A DNA stretch of 64,000 bases. Origin: Yamagishiella unicocca. Lineage: Eukaryota > Chlorophyta > Chlorophyceae > Chlamydomonadales > Volvocaceae. The stretch lies in contig BDSL01000104.1 of assembly GCA_003116995.1 (NCBI GenBank), forward strand, positions 186,001 through 250,000. Reading direction: 5' to 3'. Under the pieces are notes generated by a model. That model was not told the origin of the DNA. It did no database searches and was given only the letters and a program-made list of their open reading frames with translations. Position 1 is the stretch's first letter. Each line of letters starts with the position of its first letter. This document shows positions 15,078 through 25,451 of this stretch, one piece after another. A program made the position numbers and the translations under genes.

Positions 15078-18000
15078 ATGGAGCAGTCTGGCCGTCCCCG
15101 CCGTGCGCATTACGATGACCCTGCTTCGCTGCAGGATGGTGCTTCTGCCGAAGCCGGCGCAGCGGTGCCGAAGGAAGAGTGTTTACAGCTGGAATTGCAC
15201 ACGGATGACGCCGTGTGGATGCGTCAAATCGGACACCTGAAGGACTGGTGCTCTCAGACCTGCAGTGTCAAGCTCGGCGTCCCAGCACGCGTGGCAACCC
15301 CGCTCGCCGCGAATAGCGTCCGCCTGCTGTGGCTGTTCCCGAACCTCCAGCACCTGGACATCACATTCAACAGCAACCGTAGCCGCATAGACCAGCCAAT
15401 CCTGGTTGCCTGCGCGGAACTGCTGGTGGGGCCGAGCTACATGCCGGGGCCTGAGGGGTGGCCTGAAGGGGTTGCGTGTCGCCACCGCTCAGATGGCCAG
15501 GGTTTTAGCTATACGGGGTATGACTGTGTGGTGTAAGAACCAGAAGCGCACGGCCCGCCCCGCCCCCCCCCCTCACCCCCCTCATCTCACCCCACCCCAA
15601 CCCCCGGTCCGGCCCCCGCGCCCCTCCACCCCCCCACCCCCCAAGAACCTGACGTGTCCGACAACCATGCGCCAACTATCCTTTCCCTGTCGCGTAAGCT
15701 GTTTTAATACCACCACCCCCTCCCGCTCCCCCAGAACCTGACCACGCTGCGGGTCGTCGGCGGCCACCTGCACCACCGCGGCCTGGACCTGTCCGTGCTC
15801 ACCAGCCTGCGGCGGCTGCACACGCTGTCCGTGCGGCCGCACAGCGACGAGGAGCTGGACGGGCTGGAGGACGAGCACCTGGCCACTGCGGCGCGCCTCA
15901 CGGGGCTGCGCAGCCTCAGCCTGCGCGCCTCGGAGAACGTCACGGACGAGGGGGTGGGGGCGCTCAGGGCGCTGACGGGTGGGTCGTCATGGGGGGGGGG
16001 AGGGGGGGCCGGGGCCGGGGGGGGTGTACGGCAACGGGATGGCATGGTGAGGGGAGATAGGGATTATGCATACCATGCGCTTGTACTGGCGTGGGGTGGG
16101 GTGAAAGGTTGTTCGGAAAAGCCGGTCGGCTGCGTGGAAAGGAACTGCCTCGCTGGTTACGGGCGTGTGGTGGCTGGGACCCGCCGCTGCGCGTTGGTGG
16201 ACACGTGAGGGGGAGGGCCCGTGTTTGGGTGGCAGGGATCATCACCCGCTCGCCACTCGCTCCTGCCCCGCCCTTCCTCCCGGCATCTACTGCGCCCCTC
16301 CCCCTAGTCGATTCTGCTCATCTATCTAAGAGCCGACCGCCGGGTTACCTCAACTTCACCCCCCGGTTCTTTTCTGGACCTCAACACCGCGTAACCGGGT
16401 CTTCTCACCCCCGCTCCTCGAATCCCCCCCTACCACCAAAGGTCATGTTACGACCTTCGGCTTTCGTATCCCCAACCCAGTTCTCCAGCATGCATCTCAA
16501 AACTTCTGTTTTAAACGTTTTTTCGGACATCCACGGGTTTCCCTCGAACCCTACCACCGCGGGTATCCCTCGCTACCCCCGCCTCCCCCAGGCCTCACGC
16601 AGCTGTCCCTGGTGCCCATGGGTCTCTGCGTCACGCGTGAGGGCATCACGGGCCTGTCGGACTGCATGCCGCACCTGGCCGCACTGGCGGTGGGGCTGCA
16701 CGAGTCGCGCCAGGTGGCGGCGCTCAAGGGCCTGGCGGACCGCCCGCGCGCCCCAGCCATCAGCGTGGTGCTCAACTCGCCCGAGGTGTCCACCTCCGGC
16801 TTCTTCTCCACGCTGACGCTGGTGCTGCGGCCCAGCCTGGTCAGCCTGCGCATGGCCACGGTGGAGTCCACGGACGCGTCCTTCCTGCTGGCGGTGGGCA
16901 CACTGGGGCACCTCACGGAGCTCAAGATGGGGGTGAGTTGGGCGGAGATGGAGGGGGGGGAAGGGCGGAGAAGGAGGGGGGCGGAGAATAGGGGGAGAAA
17001 AGGGTGTGAGAGGAAACCCGGTCGGGGGGGGGCAGCGGACAAAGGGGGAGCGGAGGAAGGGGGAGCGGAGGAACGAGGTGCCTCCACTGCCCCTGCCTCG
17101 CGCCCTCCCCCTCATTCATCACCTAGTTTCTGCCCTACGTCGTGTCACCGGGTCTTCTCGCCCCCCTCCCCCCGCCCTTGCGGCCCCCAGGTCAGCCTGC
17201 CCGAGGGCGGGCGGCCCTTCACGTGCAGCCTGGCCGCGCTGTCCTCGCTGGGCCGCCTCCAGACGCTCGAGTTCGCAGTCACGCAGGAGCTGCGGCTGCC
17301 GCTGTCCATAAAGCTGGTCAGGTGCGGCCACTAGGCCCAGCTGTGTGTTAGCCTACCACTAAGCAGCTGAGGGGGGTGAAGCCGCCGCTGTGGTGACCTA
17401 GCGCCGCAGCCGTGCCTTGCCGTCGTCGCAACCCGTTCAGGGAACCTCGCTCCCCGCCCACAGTCGTCTAGCGGGACACCTTTCGCTGCCGCCGTGGGAG
17501 CTGCCCCCCACCCCCCACCTGCTGGTCTTTATGCCACCGCCCACCTGCTGGTCTTTATGCCACCCCCCACCCGCTGGTTCTCAACCCATCCCCCCTCCGC
17601 AGCCTGCTTGCGCTCAGCTGGCCCAGCCTGCGGAGTCTGAGCCTGTCCGTGATGGCCAAACCGGAGGTGGCGCCGGAAGCTCTGGACCTGCTGGACAACT
17701 TCCGGCAGCTCACCAGCCTGTCGCTGTTTGCGCCCCTGGACTACTGCTGGTGAGGGGCGGGGGGGGGCCGGGGCAGCTGGTGAGGGGCGGGGGGGGAGGT
17801 AAAAAGGGAGGGGGCCACCTGCAGCCATCGAGTACAAGCTGCCGACCCCAGGCGCGCTGCTTCTGGTCCTGCATTCGTACACAGCCGTCATCCCCCCGCC
17901 CCCGCTTCTCTCCCCCCTGCCCGCCTATGTCGTGTCAATCGTTTTCTCGCCACCCCATCTTCCCCCCCTCCCTCGTCGCCTTCCGCCCCACGTCGCGTAA

Positions 18001-19214
18001 TTGGGTCTTTTCTGCCCACCCCCACCCACCCCAACCCCCATCCCAACCCCCACCCACCCCAACCCAACCCCCACCCACCCCAACCCAACCCCCTCCCTGC
18101 AGCGACGAGGAGGTCAACGCCATCACGCTGCCCGTCAACCCGCGCTACCTGCCTCGGGGCCTGACCCACCTGGTGCTGGAGTGCGCGGAGCTGCGGGAGC
18201 AGCTCCCGCAGCAGCACAGCGGCCCGCCGGAAAGCACGCAGCAGGGGGCGCGGGCGGCGGCGGCGGACGGGCCGTCGCCACGTGCGTCTGTCGACGAGGA
18301 GCGGCCGCCGGGCGCCTGTGCGGCGGTGCGGGGAGCGCTCCTGCCGCACCTGCAGCACCTGGAGCTCAACAGCTGCCGGGTCACGGACGAGCACCTCACG
18401 GCCATACTCAGCAGCGCAACAGGTGCGCTGGGGTTTGGTGAGGGGAATCCGCCCCGGACCCCGGCCCGGTGGGGGTCTCTCCGTCGTTGCTGCGGCAGCC
18501 CAGCCTTATCCAGGGGCCCCCTCCCTCCATAAACGCGTGTTTGTCCAACAGCAAACGCGTGTTTGTTCACAACCAATCTCGTCCACCTGGGCTTCCTTCC
18601 TCTCCACGCGTTGGATCGCGTGTTCCCTCCCTAACCCACCCCGCCCCTCCCGTGTTTCCTCCCCCCTCCCGCCCCCTCCCGACCCAGGGGTGAACCACCT
18701 GGAGCTGACCGACGTGCGGGGGATCACGGACGCCGCCATGGGCGCCCTCCGCGCCCTCACCCGCCTGGAGCACCTGGTGGTCAACCTGGCGGACCAGGCC
18801 GCCACCGCCGTCAGCCACCGCAGCCTGGCGGTGCTCCGGAACGCGGGCACGCTGCGGCACCTGGAGTGGAGCCTGCCGGAGCCGCTGGGGCAGGCGGCGC
18901 TGGAGGAGGCGTGCAGCAGCGTGCTGGCGGAGCTGGGCGGGCTGCAGGACCTGGCGCTGGACGTGGCGCCGGAGCTGCGGATGGGCGGGGGCAGGAAGGG
19001 GAGCAGCGGTGTGGCAGCAAGCGGCGGGACGCGGCGGCCGGCTGGGAGGCAGGGGGGTGCAGCGGCGGGTGGTGAGGCGGGGCAGGAAGGGGAAGCGCTG
19101 AGCTGGCGGGAGCGGATGCAGCGGGCGCTGCCGCTGTGCACCATTGCGGAGCAGCCGGGGATTGTGATGTACGACTTGTGGAACGACCGGACGGTGCAGG
19201 TGGTGTCGCCCTAG
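15078..19214 (+). CDS. Leucine-rich-repeat (RNI-like) protein
   Basis: Seven exons keep frame: 15078-15425, 15735-15978, 16592-16932, 17191-17321, 17603-17749, 18103-18422, 18688-19214; 685 residues, stop TAG. The protein is a string of irregular leucine-rich units of the ribonuclease-inhibitor/AMN1 type: LFPNLQHLDITF, NLTTLRVVGG, LTSLRRLHTLSV, LTGLRSLSLRASENVTDEGV, LGHLTELKM, SLGRLQTLEFA, LPHLQHLELNSCRVTDEHL, VNHLELTDVRGITDAAMGAL, LTRLEHLVVNL. No transmembrane segment, kinase domain or obvious F-box is seen in the first 80 residues, so it is probably a soluble scaffold or recognition protein; a divergent F-box is possible. A Gly/Ala/Arg-rich low-complexity stretch precedes the C-terminal tail. 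TGTAA at 19320-19324, 106 bases after the stop, fits the poly(A) signal. Several introns carry family A or B repeats. Confidence 0.8.
15655..15712 (+). repeat. Family B repeat before LRR exon 2
   Basis: Carries ACCATGCGCCAACTATCC followed by a CTGTCGCGTAAG word, in the 3' part of the first intron, 22 bases before the acceptor. Same word order as acceptor-side copies in the channel gene and in the kinase at the right edge. Confidence 0.7.
16436..16548 (-). repeat. Family A repeat, 113-base form, reverse before a 3' splice site
   Basis: Reverse-oriented copy in LRR intron 2, ending CCACGGGTTTCCCTCGAA 43 bases before the exon at 16592. It starts at the imperfect palindrome AAAGGTCATGTTACGACCTT, exactly the limit of the copy at 50051-50163. 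Confidence 0.85.
17137..17160 (+). repeat. Family B word before LRR exon 4
   Basis: GTCGTGTCACCGGGTCTTCT followed by a pyrimidine tract and the acceptor at 17191. One of several identical words placed upstream of 3' splice sites. Confidence 0.7.
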
Positions 19215-20834
19215 CGGCGTTGGCGGTCCGTGGGTGGTGGGCGGTGGGACCGTCGGTGGCCGAGCGGGATTATCGTCTGGGACGGCAGCGGCGATTTACA
19301 TGGACTTATTGGCTGGTGTTGTAATGCCATGGTGTGGTATTTCTTTCTTGAGGGGCGACATGCTTATGTGCAGCCCTCTGGGTCGTGAGCCCTCTTAGTT
19401 AGAGGCTGGTCGCTGTGCATGATGCTGTGTCGAGTGGGAGCATGCGCATAGGTTCCGAGGAAGCCACTGTCGCGGACCACGCGCCGCTGATACGTCCCTG
19501 GGTCCTCATGGTGCCGACCGTACCGGCTGTGTAAGGATCCTGTTTGTTCAATTTGGTCAAAGTGCCAAATGCGTCAAATGCGAAGTATTGCCCGTCGCGC
19601 AAGGAGCGTTTAGCGACATTACTGAAATCACCGGATAATCAGCGGGTAGTAGGACCAACGACCAGAACCACGCGAGGTTCTCTGCATGGCCATGCCAAAC
19701 CCCTTGCAACTAATCATCCGTGCACTCTGTGCCTGAACCCTTAGCAAGCACCGCCCCTTGCGAAGATATGTGGGGCATCGCCATGCTAGCCCCTGTGAAC
19801 GCCAGTACGTCCCATCTAGGGCAGTATGCTTGCACGTTACCGCCATTTCAGGGGGCGTCAGTCGGTCGTCTTGCGCACTCTGCCCCTCCTTCGACCCGCA
19901 TGGCATCATAAAGGAGATTATCGTTGCAACACAATTACGGTATCCCACCGGCTGCCGATTGCCTAGTCTGCAGTACGATGAGGAGGGGAAATGTGCACAT
20001 GGGTTGGTCCTCTCATCAGTCCTCACCAGCCCACAGCTCCCCTTCGTCCATGTCGCCTTGCCATTCATGGCGCTGTGCGCTGGCGCGCACCCTGTACGTC
20101 TTGTCGAACGACATATCCCCAGTCGGGTGGACAGCCCCATCACGTCGAAAAGAGTTCCCAGCGAAAATACGGACAAAAACATGAACACGTGAATCCTGTT
20201 GCCCAAGCCCACATCCTTCGTCAGTCCACGGATTTCCTTGCCCCACCTTGCCCAGCCTTACACATGTTCGCAAGAAGCCAGGAACGTTGGGTACCGAGCT
20301 TTCAAGCTGCAGCCCTTCGTTGCCCACGCTGTCTTTGCGTGTCCCCGCTTAACACCATCGCTTCGCCTTCCTCGCGGTTGTGCATGGCAATGGGCAGATC
20401 AGGAGGTGCCCACACCTCCTCTGGACCACGGGTACTCGGGTATTGGCGTTTCATGACGAGGCGTGGCGTGCGCGAACGGCATCCCCGGGAAGTGCACATT
20501 CAAAACATAACGCGAACGTGCATAGTAAGGCTCTACCGACTTCAGCATCGCCCGTAGCCCGTACATTTCAGGTCCTCCGTGACTTTGTATTGCAGGTGAT
20601 GAATGAAATTCTCCTCTTTAGGATAATTTCCCATGTTAGGCTTATACCTGGCGTAAAGAAGGTCAACGAGTACGGCGTGTCAGTCACTTTCATCGTAAAT
20701 GAAAAGCTAAGGACACACAGACAATACGATGTGGACGGAATCCTGCATAGTTTGGCTATGTGCGTAGGAAACTAAACTTTTTCAGACGAGTCACGCTTGG
20801 GGTCGCAATGAGGACAGGTCGCTGCTGAACCAAT
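19215..20834. other. Intergenic region, LRR gene to kinase
   Basis: 1.6 kb of lower-GC DNA with LRR 3' UTR at the left and the kinase promoter and 5' UTR at the right. No family-level coding match, no G-rich minisatellites and no dispersed repeats of families A-D. Confidence 0.55.
19320..19324 (+). terminator. Poly(A) signal TGTAA of the LRR gene
   Basis: First TGTAA after the LRR stop codon, 106 bases downstream, the usual chlorophyte signal. Confidence 0.6.
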
Positions 20835-23205
20835 ATGGGGAATCTATGTGGAAAGCCTGACAACAGCTCGCCCAAAGCCTCTGAACCCGTGCCACCAACC
20901 GCAGCCCCGACCGCCCCCGTCCCGGTGACAAAGACGCCGGACGCAAGTGCAGCGACCCCCCTTTTGGCGCCCGCCCCTGCGAAGCCTGCGCCGCCGCAGC
21001 AGCAACCAGTACCGCCACCAAAGGTTGTGGAGGCTATCCCAGCTGTTGCCGACGAGAAGTCCCCAGCCCGGAGACGCTCTCAGGACCACGACAACGGGGT
21101 CAAGCACGAGGAGATTGTACTCATAAAGCAGAAGTCAACAGAGCCAATGCCGCCCGTCGGGACTGCACCTACGGCTCCCAGTCCCAGAGCTGTGGTAGAG
21201 CCAGCTGGCGACCGGTCGTCGCCCAAGGTGGCCGGACCACCTGCATCGAGCGGCCCGTTGCCCTCGGCACCCAGTGCGTCAGCAGCACAAGCTCGGCCAG
21301 GGTGAGACAAAGACAGTGGTTTCGAAGACGTCCGACTTCATGCGCGGGAGCCTTTAGCGCTTGTTGGCGTCCCTGCCCACTTCAGGTCCAAGCTGCGGAC
21401 GGACGTCAAGCTCCGTGATGCTTACAAGCTTGGGAAAACGTTGGGCACCGGAGGTGCGTTGTGGTAAATTGCGCCTTGCATATGTCAGGACCAGAAACGC
21501 GATAGGCCGGCTTGCAGGCTTCTCCGTCGTCAAGCTCGCGAGCGACCGCACAACCGGCGTTGAATACGCTTGCAAGATTATGGCATTGCCGCCTGTGGGC
21601 CAGGAGGTCGGGGAGAACGAGAACACTCGGTAGGGATACGCTGCGGCTGGCGCATTTCGCCATCTAGCCCCAACAAACCCGTCGTCTGTCACGTGCAGCG
21701 AGGACATCTTTAAGGAGATCGACCTGCTGTGTGGCATGAACCATGAAAACGTGATCTTTCTCAAGGAGTACTTCGAGGAGGGCAACAAGGTACATGCTTT
21801 GCAAGTTTTCGCTGGCTAGTCCTACGAGCAAGCCTACGAATGCATTTGCCGTTGTATAGGGGTCGCATGCTGAGCCCCAATTCCCCGCTGCAGGTGTATT
21901 TGATCACAGAGCTGCTGACTGGCGGCGAGCTCTTGGAGGCCGTTCTAAAGCGTGGAAGTTACACAGAAGCGGAGGCCCGGCTTTGCTTTGTTCAGGTGCT
22001 CCGTGGCATCGAGTATCTGCACAGCAAGTAAGGCTGTGTGCTCGGGTAGTTGCTGTCGCGCGGGGTTTTGTTGGTACGTATTTTGTGGCCGAGTTATGGC
22101 AGCATACACACATGTTTATTCAGTATCCCGTGTGTATTGTTCCCTTACCGCACATCGGTGCCTACAAATATATGCGGTACCATAACATTGCCGTGAAAGT
22201 AATCACGAGGCTACCGAAGCACGGGTACACTGCTTTTGTCCTGGGACATGCAACTGGGAGGATTGTAGCACGCATAACTTGCTGGGAAATATAGTGCACT
22301 AACTAACGGTGCACTAACTAACGTCGAACGTGTTATGATGCAAACGCAAATGAATCACTCATAACACGTTCAACGGCATGTATGCTATATGTTGCTTTGG
22401 TGTTATTTGTTGATCCGTCCAAGCATGCACGGGGGATATTTGCGTACAAGCCAGTTCGCAACCTTTGCACGATAGATGAGGTGTGATGTTTCAATAATCC
22501 GTACAGAAACGTGGTGCACCGCGACTTGAAGCTGGAGAACTTGCTGCTGGCGAAGCAGGATGATATCAGCCTGGTCAAAATCGCAGACTTTGGGCTCGCG
22601 AAGCATGCTGTTAACGGCATGCAGACGATCTGCGGAACGCCACAATATGTTGCGCCGGAGGTGATCGTCGGCGCCAAGGGTCATGTGTACGGCCCTGGCG
22701 TGGATATGTGGAGCGCGGGCGTTGTGCTTTACATCCTGCTGGGCGGTTACCCCCCCTTCTGGAGCGACAGCGAGCCGCAGCTCTTCGACATGATTCGGAA
22801 GGGCAAGTACAGCTTTGGCGACCCTGTGTGGAACAAGGTCTCTGAAAGGTAAGCACGAGGGGTACAGGTTTGACGTAGACCATGAGTATGGGTTGGGCGT
22901 AATCGCTTGCAGGTGTCTGGACATATTTCCTTACCTGACGTGCTTGCGCAACCCTGCATCCTGGCTCGCAGCGCCAAGGACCTCATCCGAAAGCTCCTGG
23001 TGGTGGACCCCACGAAGCGCCTTTCAGCCTCAGAGGCGCTGCAGCACCAGTTTATCCTTGAAGGCAACTTCAACCCCCCCTCAACACCGAAAGGTAAGCA
23101 CCTGTCCCGTTGACCGTGCTGCCTATTGAAGCAGCGTAACACGATGTGTCATTCATTCATGCTAGCTTAACATTCGCTATCCTCCCATCTGCAGGGCCTC
23201 GATAA
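20835..23205 (+). CDS. CAMK-type Ser/Thr protein kinase, acylated N-terminus predicted
   Basis: Eight exons keep frame: 20835-21301, 21386-21453, 21518-21629, 21699-21789, 21894-22027, 22507-22848, 22972-23093, 23195-23205; 448 residues. The protein starts MGNLCGKP, a good N-myristoylation (Gly2) plus palmitoylation (Cys5) site, so membrane anchoring is likely. A Pro/Ala-rich linker of about 150 residues follows. All kinase landmarks are present: Gly loop LGTGGFSVV, Lys in EYACKIM, catalytic HRDLKLENLL, Mg-binding DFG in IADFGLAKH, VAPEVI, DMWSAGVVLYILLGGYPPFW and AKDLIRKLLVVDPTKRLSA. This is a CDPK/CaMK-like catalytic domain, but the protein ends 14 residues after the last helix with no junction domain or EF hands, so Ca2+ control, if any, must come from a partner. 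The last exon encodes three residues and the stop. Introns are short with ordinary base composition, unlike neighbours; intron 5 (479 bases) contains a hairpin and a tandem duplication. Confidence 0.92.
22294..22323 (+). repeat. Perfect tandem duplication of 15 bases in kinase intron 5
   Basis: GTGCACTAACTAACG occurs twice head to tail (22294-22308, 22309-22323). Each unit has two CTAAC words resembling branch-point consensus, but they lie about 180-210 bases from the acceptor, far for a branch site. Confidence 0.85.
22326..22371. repeat. Inverted repeat (13-bp stem) in kinase intron 5
   Basis: GAACGTGTTATGA at 22326-22338 is the exact reverse complement of 22359-22371, separated by a 20-base loop; beyond one mismatch three further pairs extend the stem. 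It follows the tandem duplication directly. Confidence 0.85.
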
Positions 23206-23971
23206 GCGTACCAGGTTTTGCCTGAGCCTGGGTCCTGGACAGCGCTGAAAACGCAGGACAGCCGGCCGGCATATATCAATAATAGGCCTGGAATGATGGG
23301 AAGGCGCAGCACAGCGTACGCGAAGGTATCGTGTGAAATGCAGCTGACGAAGCGGTTGAATGGCTGGCTAGGCAGTTAAGGGAGTTAATGCGTGTGGACA
23401 GCGACTAAGCCGTACGAAATATTCCTTGCTGCTTGTATAGGTCACGATATAGCGTGTTCATGTTCGTTCGTCGTGGTCGCTGCATGAGAGGGTGAACTCA
23501 ATCCGGCATACTACTGCAGCGAACGGCAGTGAGTAAAGCTGGCAACGCCGTTGTGCACAAGTGACCGGTTTTCTTTGGGTTCTGACATCGTTTCCTCATT
23601 CAAAACTCATGGACGGTGAGATTTAGTTCGGTGCCTATCTCTTGGAAGGATGTGCGCGAACGTTTTCTGCGCTAAGATTATTCTTGAATGGGCTCACCTA
23701 GTTCGAAATCACCGGACTCTGCGTACGATTACAATAACCATCTGTGCACCGCATAGTTGCCGAGCATGTCACAGCTGCAATGTGACTTCATCCCCAGAAT
23801 ATCCTACCGCGCGTGTAAACATTTAAACCGTGCAAATCCACGCTCATAACGTCGTCTAGCATTGAGCACCTAGCTCGCAGTACAACGTCACTGAAACGTT
23901 GGTGCATGAAACCTGCGGCCCATGGTTTCATTACCGTCACCGACGGCCGCGGCTCCGTCATCAGGTTTCCC
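23206..23971. other. Convergent intergenic region with opposed poly(A) signals
   Basis: Tail-to-tail spacer between the kinase (plus) and Sm-D1 (minus). A plus-strand TGTAA is at 23814-23818; a minus-strand TGTAA is at 23733-23729. If these are used, the two 3' UTRs overlap by roughly 100 bases. No other gene seen. Confidence 0.5.
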
Positions 23972-24659
23972 TTACCGGCCACGCCCGCGGCCACGGCCAC
24001 GACCCCGGCCGCGACCTCTCCCGCCAGCAGCAGCAGCTGCACGCAGTGGGGGGAGAGTACCATGTTAACCGACCCGTGAGGGGGGGTGGCATCCGCTACG
24101 GTGGTTACAGCGAGTGATATTGCAGGAGACAAAACAATCCATACCTGTCCGGACTTTGGTTGGGCGCTGCTTAGGCTTGTCAATGTCGACGAGCAGGGTG
24201 TCCAGGTTGAGGCTGTCCGGCAGAATGTAGTAACGAATGTTGTTCCCTCGGACGCTCAAGTGATCCATGCTTACAGGATTCTTGCCCCTGGGTGTCAGCT
24301 TGACGGCTTTGAGGTGCGTGTTCATAGCAATGTCAACACCTGCATGCCAGGCGGCGCATTTTTCACGGCCAGAAGACTACGAGCAATCTTGACTTCACTT
24401 TCACATTAAAAAAGCCTAAGAAATGCTCCCATGGCGCTGAACATGACACAGGAAGCCCGCCCCGTTCCATCCCAACTCTGTACGCACCTGCGATGGTGCC
24501 CTGGATGACCGTTCCGTTTTTAAGCTCTATTTGTACCGTCTCATTCGCCAGCTTCATAAGGAAGCTGCAGAGGGCGTACCAAGTCAACGACACCACCCCA
24601 ATACAATTGCTGCTGACGCCGGAAATGCAGAGCCTCACTCACCGCACGAGCTTGACCAT
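23972..24659 (-). CDS. SMD1: Small nuclear ribonucleoprotein Sm-D1
   Basis: Core spliceosomal Sm protein that, with D2, forms part of the heptameric ring on U1, U2, U4 and U5 snRNAs. Four exons on the minus strand (24659-24643, 24564-24488, 24339-24145, 24036-23972) sum to 354 bases: 117 residues plus stop, close to the family length. The Sm1 motif ([19 protein letters not shown]) and Sm2 motif ([19 protein letters not shown]) are nearly canonical, and the C-terminus is the expected Gly-Arg dipeptide tail, a target of symmetric arginine methylation and SMN binding in animals. The first coding exon is only 17 bases (MVKLV plus two bases); its join is supported by frame and by the conserved N-terminus. 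Starts divergently from the channel gene. Confidence 0.97.
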
Positions 24660-25451
24660 CGTGCCGTCAGGCCTCACAGGCCCAAGTACCCGCTCCCGCC
24701 GCCTGCTGCCTTTTCACGGATGGACCCCGAGATCGCCTTTTAGCCGTGAACAAGGAAGGAAATCTATACAATTCAGGGTTTTCCTAGCACCTGATAAGTT
24801 GAATGTTTCGTTGTTTGCAAAATGCTTGCTGGATTAACGCTACAAATGGCGACGTGTGTACGGCCCTGCGAGGTTGGCCCCACGACGCTACGAGGGCTAA
24901 GCCGCTAAGGCGCTCGCTATAATGTGTCAAACGCACAGGTACCAACAAAGTGCGCTCTGCTTTGGCGTTTCATGGCCCCCGTATGAGGTCGATGGAGAGG
25001 CCTTCGGGCCTTATTCACAGTTAACCTGGTGTTGAGCTCGAAGGTAGCCAACTGGCCGTCGTTACATATATACTTCCACCGCCACGACATAGGCTTCTCT
25101 TACCATCCTGCGTCGGCACTAGTCCACGGCCCCTCCGCCTGTGGGCCGCGGTCGAGTCTTCTTGACTGCTGCATAACTCTGACGACAGCAACACGCTAGG
25201 ACATAAATTGAGCGTACGCCGACTATTACTGCTGTCCACAGCCTACGTTGTAATCTTCCACCCATACTTCCACACATGCCGGTTTGCGTAAGGCTGCCCC
25301 CGGCCTAGCACTTGGGGGCGCACCCAAACTGCATGAGGCAAAACTGGATACGTTTTACAAGTGTCCAGTGGCGAGCGCTGGCCACAAACTGACAGCTCAG
25401 CGGAACGTGCAGCAAGGCTGAGCAAGCTTAGCAGCGCTGCGAGACGGCAAG
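24660..25451. promoter_or_regulatory. Divergent promoter region (SMD1 / IP3R-like channel)
   Basis: 792 bases between two head-to-head start codons. It must hold the promoters and 5' UTRs of both genes. No TATA box or repeat element is convincing; base composition is lower-GC than inside the channel gene. Confidence 0.5.

Noticed and set aside
22511..22852. Calcium-dependent kinase with EF hands (true CDPK)
   Set aside because: The catalytic domain is CDPK/CaMK-like, but the gene stops 14 residues after the last kinase helix; no junction domain or EF hand follows before the opposing SMD1 gene.
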